From the NCBI GenBank assembly GCA_041639705.1, contig JBEQBT010000017.1, forward strand, positions 1 to 23,678: 23,678 nucleotides of DNA. Reading direction: 5' to 3'. Both the position numbers and the translations under genes were made by a program. Each line of letters starts with the position of its first letter. The first letter of the stretch is position 1. The notes under the pieces were generated by a model. That model was given only the letters and a program-made list of their open reading frames with translations. It had not been told where the DNA came from and made no database searches. Positions 1-6,164 of the stretch are shown piece after piece. Source of the stretch: JARDZI01 sp041639705 (GTDB lineage: Bacteria > Bacillota > Clostridia > Clostridiales > Caloramatoraceae).

Positions 1-1
1 A

Positions 2-1036
2 GAAAACAATCCAGTTTATGTTGTAAATATGAATTCCCCATGTACCCTTAATATTGATGTAGAAACAATGATTAAAGAACCCTATAAAAACAGTATAAAT
101 GTTCAAAAGGCAATAAATAAATCCAGAAAACGTCTTCAAAGAGCTTTAACCAAAATTTATCCTGGTAATTTAGTGCTCTCCTTTGATAGAACCATGCTGT
201 ATAACACTCTTATCAGAAAAATATGTGAAGAAAATGGGGTATCCACAATACAAATTCAACCTCGTAATCTTGGATCTTCAATTTGTGTACCATTTGGAAA
301 TATTCTAAAAAGGCATATTGTTCCTAATACAATTACAAAAGCTCTTCATACTGAAAAACTTTTTGCACCAGATATGAAAAGCAGTAAAATAGGTCCATTC
401 CCTCACTACATGGATTTGGAAACCCAGCTTAAAATGCTTCATTCCTTTAACAGACCGATTATTCTTGTAGACGATCTTCTACATAATGGATACAGAGCAA
501 AGGCAATATATCCATTACTGAAAAGAGAGAATATTAAGGTACAAAAAACAATTGTTGGAATACTTTCAGGTAAGGGTAAGGAATTAATGGATATACAAAA
601 CATGGATGTGGAATATGCATATTTTATTCCCAAGTTAAGGGCTTGGTTTAATGAAAGCTTACAATATCCTTTCATAGGTGGAGATACCCTATGGAGAGGA
701 GTATATCCCGAAAAATATTTAATACCTTCAATTAATTTGATACTACCCTATACTGCACCTACATTTTTAAAAAATTCATCTAAAAGTTCAATATATAATT
801 TGTCAGAGACATGCATTGAAAATTCCATTGAGATTTTAACGGCTCTAGAACAGGAATATCAAGCTGTACATGAAAGGAGTTTAACTCTTTCATCCCTAGG
901 AGATGTTTTTACAACCCCAAGATATCCTGATAGAGGATTAGATATTAATTATGATTTTAATTTAAACCCGTCCCACTACCTCGAAAATGACTTAGAGCAG
1001 CTAAGAAGAATTGAAAATATTATTAACAGAGTATAG
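2..1036 (+). CDS. Phosphoribosyltransferase-like protein (5' end outside window)
   Basis: The reading frame is open from base 2. The first ATG, at 29, has no ribosome binding site before it (the preceding bases are AT-rich with no GGAGG), so the true start probably lies upstream of the window; 344 codons are visible. Counting from that ATG, residues 144-157 (IILVDDLLHNGYRA) resemble the PRPP-binding loop of type I phosphoribosyltransferases, with two acidic residues after a hydrophobic strand. The usual Thr-Gly-Thr turn is replaced by His-Asn-Gly. An earlier strand-helix at residues 47-70 fits the same fold. No membrane segments are visible. The stop codon overlaps the ribosome binding site of the next gene, so the two are co-transcribed. 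I do not recognise a specific enzyme; transferase activity is unproven because the PRPP loop is atypical. Confidence 0.6.
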   Translation, partial: ENNPVYVVNMNSPCTLNIDVETMIKEPYKNSINVQKAINKSRKRLQRALTKIYPGNLVLSFDRTMLYNTLIRKICEENGVSTIQIQPRNLGSSICVPFGNILKRHIVPNTITKALHTEKLFAPDMKSSKIGPFPHYMDLETQLKMLHSFNRPIILVDDLLHNGYRAKAIYPLLKRENIKVQKTIVGILSGKGKELMDIQNMDVEYAYFIPKLRAWFNESLQYPFIGGDTLWRGVYPEKYLIPSINLILPYTAPTFLKNSSKSSIYNLSETCIENSIEILTALEQEYQAVHERSLTLSSLGDVFTTPRYPDRGLDINYDFNLNPSHYLENDLEQLRRIENIINRV

Positions 1037-1045
1037 GAGGATATG

Positions 1046-2290
1046 ATGTATTTTTATAAACTAGATGACAAATTACTATTTTCTAATACTAAATATATAA
1101 ATCTTGAGAGTGCATCAGAAGGAGAAATTATTGAGTGTATGGATATTGTATACTTCTTAATTAGTGCTGCTCCAGCAGTATCCAGAAGAAGCTACTCACT
1201 GTCAGACCCTTCCCTATTATATCTAGAAAAGGAAGGTATAAATTTACTTCAAAAAAAAGACATAAATACAGTAAATCTACCACAGTGGATTATAAAAAAA
1301 ATACAAGCTAAAAGTATAAGAGTTATAAATACAAGCTACCCAACATGGAAAGATGCTTTAAATGTAAACACTCCTTCTAAATGGAGGATTAATGTTATAG
1401 GACTTGGTGATGTAGGTGGCACCTTGGTTACTGGCCTAAGATTACTTGGGGGGAAATGTATATCAAGTATTGGTATTTATGACCTTGATACAGATAAAAC
1501 AAAAAGATGGGAATATGAATCTGGTCAAATATTAAATTCTAATGATATGCATTCCTTCCCTGAAGTTTTTAGTATAACAAAGGATGATTTGTTTAACTGC
1601 GATATGTTTGTATTTTGTGTCTCAGTAGGAGTTCCTTCAGTTGATAAGGAGATAAAGGATGTACGAATGGTTCAATTTGAAGGCAACTCAAGGGTTGTAA
1701 ATATTTATGCTAATGAGGCTCGAAAAAAAAGCTTTAAAGGAATATTTGCCGTAGTTTCCGATCCTGTTGATTTGTTATGTAAGTCAGCTTTTGTTTCAAG
1801 CAATACAAATTCCTCTGGTGAAGTTGATTTTTCCGGACTAGCTCCTGAGCAAATTAGAGGCTATGGATTAGGCGTTATGAATGCAAGGGCTGCTTATTAT
1901 GCTAAACAAAGCAGCACTGCAATTCAGTATTTAAAAGAAGGTAGGGTGTATGGTCCCCATGGAGAAGGTCTTATTGTAGCAGATAGTATTGTTAATTATA
2001 ATAATAAATCTTCAATTGAACTAACAGACAGGGTTAAAAATGCAAATATAGAAGTGAGAAAAACAGGATACAAGCCATATATTGCTCCAGCCTTTTCATC
2101 TGGAAGTCTTTCCTTAATAAGTACTATAAAAGGCCAATGGCACTATAGCTCTAATTTTATGGGAGGAGTGTTTATGGGAGCTAAAAACAGACTTTTAAAA
2201 TCCGGAATAGAAATTGAAGAACTTAATTTAGATGAACAACTGTTAGAAAGGCTTAAGGAAGCCTATGAAGGGTTGGGAAGGATAATATGA
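1046..2290 (+). CDS. Lactate/malate dehydrogenase-like NAD(P)-binding protein
   Basis: A 414-residue protein. About 110 N-terminal residues of unknown type precede a Rossmann domain with the dinucleotide loop GLGDVGG (about 119-125) and an Asp (146) at the end of the second strand, which favours NAD over NADP. Family landmarks of the LDH/MDH superfamily follow: SDPVD (238-242, equivalent to the NPVD motif), an Arg in GVMNARAA (R281) and a His in YGPHGEG (H305) matching the catalytic GEHG-type loop. The overall sequence is divergent, so the 2-hydroxy- or 2-keto-acid substrate cannot be named. There are two adjacent ATG codons (1043 and 1046); AGGAGG at 1035-1040 lies 5 nt from the second and only 2 nt from the first, so I chose 1046. 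The stop overlaps the next start in an ATGA arrangement, indicating translational coupling. Confidence 0.75.
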   Translation: MYFYKLDDKLLFSNTKYINLESASEGEIIECMDIVYFLISAAPAVSRRSYSLSDPSLLYLEKEGINLLQKKDINTVNLPQWIIKKIQAKSIRVINTSYPTWKDALNVNTPSKWRINVIGLGDVGGTLVTGLRLLGGKCISSIGIYDLDTDKTKRWEYESGQILNSNDMHSFPEVFSITKDDLFNCDMFVFCVSVGVPSVDKEIKDVRMVQFEGNSRVVNIYANEARKKSFKGIFAVVSDPVDLLCKSAFVSSNTNSSGEVDFSGLAPEQIRGYGLGVMNARAAYYAKQSSTAIQYLKEGRVYGPHGEGLIVADSIVNYNNKSSIELTDRVKNANIEVRKTGYKPYIAPAFSSGSLSLISTIKGQWHYSSNFMGGVFMGAKNRLLKSGIEIEELNLDEQLLERLKEAYEGLGRII

Positions 2291-3336
2291 AACACATTAA
2301 TGTAATTATGCCTGAGGAAGTCTCGCCCTGCCTCTACAAAATGGTTGAATCAGCTATTCCATTAGAAAATTCAGTAATAATAAAGGATATGGATCAAAAT
2401 GTTGACTTAAGAAATAAAAAACTTGTTTTTGCTGTAGAGCTTGATGAAGCTGGATTATGCCTACCAATACTCAATATACTTTCAAAGCTTTATAAGCTCG
2501 GTTCAAATTTGCTATCAGGTTCTGAGGGTATTTTGCTCATTCACAGCAGTTCTGATTTATACACCAAGTCCTCAGCAGCTACAATAATATTTCTTGCTAA
2601 TAGCATTGGGTGTCGTTTTATAGGTCACCCGATTGTAGAAGCGACCTACAACTTTAATAATTTCTCTACTTGGCAAAAAACTATTAGTTTATCTCTAGAA
2701 GAAATTTGCATGGAGCAGTGTAAAAAACTTAGTCAACGATTTATCGAGGATATGCCTATATCAAAGCCTAAACCAAATATATTAGTGCTACATGCTAGTT
2801 TGCGCTCTACCTCAAATACTCTTGTACTGTGGAACATGATTAAAAATAAATTGTCAGACTGCAATATAAATGAATTTCATGTTGAAAATGGAAAAGTTAA
2901 GGATTGTACAGGGTGTTCATTTAAAACCTGCATGCATTACAGCGCTCAAAGAAGTTGTTTTTATGGTGGAATTATGGTTGAGGAAATTTATCCAGCCATT
3001 GAAAAAGCAGATGCCGTTCTTTGGGTATGCCCTAACTATAATGACGCTATTTCGGCAAATTTGACTGCTGTAATAAATAGAATGACCGCCCTTTATAGAA
3101 AAACTCCATTTTATAACAAGACATTATTCTCTATAATTGTATCTGGCAGCTCAGGAAGCGATTCAGTAGCAAAGCAGCTTCTAAATGCATTAAACATTAA
3201 CAAGGGCTTCAGACTGCCTCCTAACTTCGCTATTATGGAAACTGCAAATGATCCTAGGAGTATAATTAAAGTTAACAACATAGAAAAAAAAGCAGAAAGG
3301 TTTGCTGAAAATATTATGAATGAAATTAAGATTTAA
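2287..3336 (+). CDS. Flavodoxin-fold NAD(P)H-dependent oxidoreductase with N-terminal flavodoxin-like half
   Basis: A 349-residue protein. From about residue 160 it is a recognisable NADPH-dependent FMN reductase/flavodoxin-like domain: strand PNILVLHASLR followed by S-x-S-N-T (phosphate-binding loop for FMN), a Cys-rich segment CTGC...TC...C around 205-225, VLWVCPNYNDAISANL where this family has the P-x-Y loop over the flavin, and a later GSSGS loop. The first 155 residues carry a similar pattern (LVFAVELDEAGLC, LGSNLLSGSEG, ASS-like turn, GCRFIGHP) and may be a second degenerate copy of the fold. Expected role: a cytosolic flavin-dependent reductase. It is the last gene of the three-gene operon, and its start overlaps the stop of the dehydrogenase-like gene by 4 nt (ATGA). 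The redox partner is unknown. Confidence 0.72.
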   Translation: MKHINVIMPEEVSPCLYKMVESAIPLENSVIIKDMDQNVDLRNKKLVFAVELDEAGLCLPILNILSKLYKLGSNLLSGSEGILLIHSSSDLYTKSSAATIIFLANSIGCRFIGHPIVEATYNFNNFSTWQKTISLSLEEICMEQCKKLSQRFIEDMPISKPKPNILVLHASLRSTSNTLVLWNMIKNKLSDCNINEFHVENGKVKDCTGCSFKTCMHYSAQRSCFYGGIMVEEIYPAIEKADAVLWVCPNYNDAISANLTAVINRMTALYRKTPFYNKTLFSIIVSGSSGSDSVAKQLLNALNINKGFRLPPNFAIMETANDPRSIIKVNNIEKKAERFAENIMNEIKI

Positions 3337-3346
3337 ATATTACTTG

Positions 3347-3446
3347 CCTGGACTTTTTTATTAAATATTTTATATCTAAATTTATACTAGATTTTATAGA
3401 AATTCCTAAAAAGAGTCCGGGTAAAATTATCTTACTGGACTCTTTT
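3347..3446 (+). promoter_or_regulatory. Candidate attenuator leader of the ABC-F gene (mutually exclusive stem-loops)
   Basis: Three segments can be paired by eye. Segment 1 is 3347-3359, segment 2 is 3409-3424 and segment 3 is 3432-3446. Segment 2 pairs with segment 3 (10 continuous Watson-Crick pairs plus about 4 after a bulge, loop about 7 nt, followed by TTTTATATT). Segment 2 can equally pair with segment 1 (13 pairs including two G-U). The two foldings exclude each other, as in attenuators. The 2:3 hairpin ends a few bases before AGGAGGT of the ABC-F gene. The T-run is weak, so it may also simply terminate the upstream operon. No convincing leader peptide was found; only a TTG-initiated 6-codon frame without a binding site exists at 3344. 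Confidence 0.5.
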
Positions 3447-3463
3447 ATATTAGGAGGTAAAAA

Positions 3464-5359
3464 ATGATAGAAATTGGATTAAAAGAAATACAAAAATACT
3501 ATGGTGCAAATAAAATACTTGAAAACTTGTCCTTTGAAGTTCAAAGTGGAGAAAAAGTTGGATTAATTGGAAATAATGGTACAGGAAAAACAACCATTTT
3601 CAAAATTATATCAGGAATTGAAAACTATGATAATGGTATGCTGATGATAAGGAAGGGAGCAACAATTGGCTATCTTGATCAAATTCCAAGCTATCCTGAA
3701 GAATTTAAGGTAATTGATGTTTTAAACTCAGCTTTTGAAGAGGTTCACAAAGTAGGATTAGAAGTAAAATCATTAGCTGCAGAAATGTCAGAAATCAAAA
3801 ATCATAATTTAGACAAGGTTATGAAAAAATACGGTGAGAAGCTTCAGTTATTTGAACGTCTAGGTGGTTATGATGTGGAAGATAAAATAAATAAAATTTG
3901 TACGGGGTTAAAGATTGATGCTTTATTAAGAACTAGACTTTTTAATACATTAAGTGGTGGAGAAAAAACAAGAATTGTCTTAGCAAGAATTCTACTTCAA
4001 AACTCTGATATACTCCTTCTTGATGAACCTACCAATCACCTTGATATGGAATCCCTAGAATGGCTGGAGGATTTTCTATTGCAATATAATGGGACTGTAT
4101 TGACTGTATCACATGACAGATACTTTTTAGATAAGGTTGTAAATAGAATCATAGAAGTTGAAGATGGAGAAGCAGATATTTATCATGGTAACTACTCTTA
4201 TTATGTTGACGAAAAAGAAAGAAGGCTTTTAGAACAGTATGAAGCATTTCAGGATCAACAGAAGAAAGTAAAGGCAATGGAAAAAACAATTAAGATGCTT
4301 ATGGAGTGGGGAGATAGAGGGGATAATCCAAAGTTCCATAGGAAGGCTGCAAGTATGCAAAAGAGACTGGATAAAATGGATAAAATTGAACGACCTACCC
4401 TTGATAAGGCAAGGATTCAACTTGATTTTTCTGGGAGCGAGAGATCTGGTAAGGATGTAATAAGCATTAAAGCCCTCTCAAAATCATTTGGTTCTAATAA
4501 GCTTTTTAATAATATTAATATGGGAGTGCAATATGGAGAAAAAATTGCTATAATAGGTAAAAATGGAAGTGGTAAATCTACACTTTTTAAAATTATACTT
4601 GGTGAAAATATTCCAGATAGTGGAGATGTTAGCCTAGGGTCAAATCTCAAAATAGGATATCTTGAGCAAAATGTTGCTTTTAATAACGAAAATCATACTG
4701 TACTTGAAGAATTTAGAGATTCTTTTGTTTGCAGTGAAGGTCAGGGTAGGAGAATATTGGCTAAATTCCTTTTCTATGGAGAGGATGTTTTTAAAACAGT
4801 TAAAAGCCTCTCTGGAGGTGAAAAAAGTCGTCTCAAGCTTTGCCAATTAATGCATCAGGATATTAATTTATTACTACTTGATGAACCTACTAACCATCTA
4901 GATATAGAATCCAGAGAAATGCTTGAGGATGCATTAAACAATTTTATTGGTACAATAATATTTATTTCTCATGATAGATACTTTTTAAATAAAATATCCG
5001 AAAAAATATACGAGCTAAAAAGTGGGAATTTAGATGTTTTCCTTGGTAATTATGAGTATTACAAGGAAAAGCGTTTGGAAAAGGTTGAAAGGCAAGTAGT
5101 TGAAATAACCAAACCAGTTATAAATAAAAACATAGTTAAAAGGCAGCCCTTAAATCCATCTGAAAGTAATAAGAAGCTTCAGGAAAAACTTGAAGCAGAA
5201 ATATCAAGTCTAGAAGAGATTATTAAGGACAAGGATATTGAGATGCAAAACAGTTCTGATAATTATGAGTTGTTAAATATATTGTTTAGGGAAAGAACAG
5301 AGTTGCAAATGGAGCTTGATTCCGTTATTGAGGAATGGTTAAATACCAACCCCCAGTGA
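3464..5359 (+). CDS. ABC-F family ATPase (YdiF/Uup-like)
   Basis: A 631-residue soluble protein with two ABC ATPase domains and no membrane segments, the ABC-F layout of ribosome-binding translation factors, some of which protect ribosomes from antibiotics. Domain 1 has Walker A GNNGTGKT (36-43), signature LSGGEKTR (about 163) and DEPTNHLD (about 187). Domain 2 has GKNGSGKS (about 366), LSGGEKSR (about 449) and DEPTNHLD (about 473). A charged interdomain linker (about 245-330) contains MEKTIK and KFHRKAASMQKR, the region that reaches towards the ribosomal P/E sites in this family. A predicted coiled coil occupies about 565-620. The start has AGGAGGT 7 nt upstream. Both ATP sites keep their catalytic Glu. 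Length fits YdiF (about 640). Its stop codon TGA lies inside a repeat shared with 12836-12900. Whether it confers drug resistance cannot be told from sequence. Confidence 0.92.
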   Translation: MIEIGLKEIQKYYGANKILENLSFEVQSGEKVGLIGNNGTGKTTIFKIISGIENYDNGMLMIRKGATIGYLDQIPSYPEEFKVIDVLNSAFEEVHKVGLEVKSLAAEMSEIKNHNLDKVMKKYGEKLQLFERLGGYDVEDKINKICTGLKIDALLRTRLFNTLSGGEKTRIVLARILLQNSDILLLDEPTNHLDMESLEWLEDFLLQYNGTVLTVSHDRYFLDKVVNRIIEVEDGEADIYHGNYSYYVDEKERRLLEQYEAFQDQQKKVKAMEKTIKMLMEWGDRGDNPKFHRKAASMQKRLDKMDKIERPTLDKARIQLDFSGSERSGKDVISIKALSKSFGSNKLFNNINMGVQYGEKIAIIGKNGSGKSTLFKIILGENIPDSGDVSLGSNLKIGYLEQNVAFNNENHTVLEEFRDSFVCSEGQGRRILAKFLFYGEDVFKTVKSLSGGEKSRLKLCQLMHQDINLLLLDEPTNHLDIESREMLEDALNNFIGTIIFISHDRYFLNKISEKIYELKSGNLDVFLGNYEYYKEKRLEKVERQVVEITKPVINKNIVKRQPLNPSESNKKLQEKLEAEISSLEEIIKDKDIEMQNSSDNYELLNILFRERTELQMELDSVIEEWLNTNPQ

Positions 5360-5417
5360 ACTCATCCTGCTAAAGCTGAACATAAGGCTTTAACTGGGGA
5401 CACTACCCCACCTATAG
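5354..5417 (+). repeat. Structured dispersed repeat, copy A
   Basis: A 64-base sequence beginning CAGTGAACTC matches the reverse complement of 12836-12900 at roughly 50 of 65 aligned positions (counted by hand). Shared blocks include CAGTGAACTC, GCTAAAGCTGA, TGGGGAC and CTACCCCACCT. It can fold a TGGGG/CCCCA hairpin. The TGA at bases 4-6 of the repeat is the stop codon of the ABC-F gene. Beyond 5417, CCACC-TATAGT can pair with ACTATA...GGTGG up to about 5450. No transposase is nearby. Size, structure and dispersion suggest a non-autonomous or remnant element, possibly an IS200/IS605-type end or TnpB-associated RNA; this is inference. Confidence 0.75.
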
Positions 5418-5492
5418 TAGAGCAATTTAATCCGACTATAAAGATGGTGGTTCTTGAAACTTGAAAATAATTTTTATAAGGGAGGTAATTTT

Positions 5493-5966
5493 ATGAGCAG
5501 CTATACTATTAATGAAGAAATGGCATATCCAGATTTTAAACTTATGGGATCCGACGATAAAGAGCATAGCTTAAAGGATTATAATAGTAAAAAGATTGTA
5601 CTTTATTTTTACTCAAAGGACAATACACAAGGCTGAACAAATGAGGCCACTTCCTTTAGAGATAATATAAAGGAGCTGGAAAACCGCAATGTTGTTGTGG
5701 TAGGAATAAGCAGAGATTCAATCACATCCCATAAAAAATTTATTGAAAAATACTCCCTCCCATTCATACTTCTTTCAGATCCTGAGCGAGAAGTTTGCAG
5801 CCTTTATGATGTACTTAAGGAAAAAAACATGTATGGGAAGAAAAGTATTGGAGTTGAAAGAAGTACATTTATTATTGATGAAAATGGAATAATTAGAAAA
5901 ATATTTAGAAAAGTCAAGGTGGATGGTCATATTGATGAAGTATTAAAAGCTATTGACAATATATAA
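5493..5966 (+). CDS. bcp: Selenocysteine-containing peroxiredoxin (BCP/PrxQ type), TGA read as Sec
   Basis: One continuous 157-residue gene if the in-frame TGA at 5634-5636 is read as selenocysteine (residue 48). The frame on both sides encodes one BCP/PrxQ peroxiredoxin: YPDFKLMGSDDKEHSLKDY, then FYSKDNTQG-U-TNEATSFRDN, where the family has YPKDNTPGCT with the peroxidatic Cys. The C-terminal half continues VVVVGISRDSITSHKKF, LPFILLSDPE and RSTFIIDENGII with no frame change. The Thr of the TxxC/U motif is present; the usual resolving Cys five residues later is Thr, so resolution must use another thiol (one Cys lies in REVCSLYDV). A bSECIS-like hairpin follows the TGA. Role: reduction of peroxides in the cytosol. 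ATG 5493 was chosen for GGAGGT at 5481-5486; an upstream in-frame TTG at 5454 is less likely. A conventional gene caller would split this gene in two. Confidence 0.93.
5634..5679 (+). promoter_or_regulatory. UGA Sec codon and bSECIS-like hairpin
   Basis: The TGA at 5634-5636 is followed by a stem-loop inside the coding sequence. CCA (5647-5649) pairs with TGG (5677-5679), there is one C-C mismatch, then TTCCTTT (5651-5657) pairs with AAAGGAG (5669-5675), enclosing an 11-nt apical loop, AGAGATAATAT. The loop starts 21 nt after the TGA and contains G residues, in line with bacterial SECIS elements that bind SelB and recruit Sec-tRNA. The stem was worked out by hand; no folding energy was calculated. 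Confidence 0.8.
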
Positions 5967-5968
5967 TT

Positions 5969-6012
5969 AATTAAAGTAACACTAATCTTTTGAAACTAGT
6001 GTTCCTTTAATT
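5969..6012 (+). terminator. Hairpin terminator between peroxiredoxin and FtsA-like gene
   Basis: AATTAAAG (5969-5976) pairs with CTTTAATT (6005-6012), and AACACTA (5978-5984) pairs with TAGTGTT (5997-6003), with one mismatch between them. It lies just after the peroxiredoxin stop codon and is followed by ATTTCC, so the U-tract is weak. Because the flanking genes converge, it may work in both directions. The rest of 6013-6164 shows no gene. Confidence 0.65.
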
Positions 6013-6164
6013 ATTTCCATGAAAAGAATTGCCTATTAATACTCATTACAAGCTCATTTAATCCGATTAGCTCCTCAGTCAGGACTTGCTATTTCATAAG
6101 CTAGCTCAGCTGGTTTGATAGAGAAAAATACTTTTAAACACCACTTGTAATACCTTGGACTTTA

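Noticed and set aside
5454..5636. Separate 60-codon gene ending at the TGA
   Set aside because: It is the N-terminal part of the selenoperoxiredoxin; the frame continues as the same domain after the TGA.
5697..5966. Separate 89-codon gene starting at GTG 5697
   Set aside because: It is the C-terminal part of the same peroxiredoxin; there is no ribosome binding site before 5697.
6102..6125. TAGCTCAGCTGGT, resembling a tRNA D-arm
   Set aside because: No acceptor stem, anticodon arm or T-loop (GGTTCGA-type) follows in the next 80 bases; at best a tiny remnant or chance.
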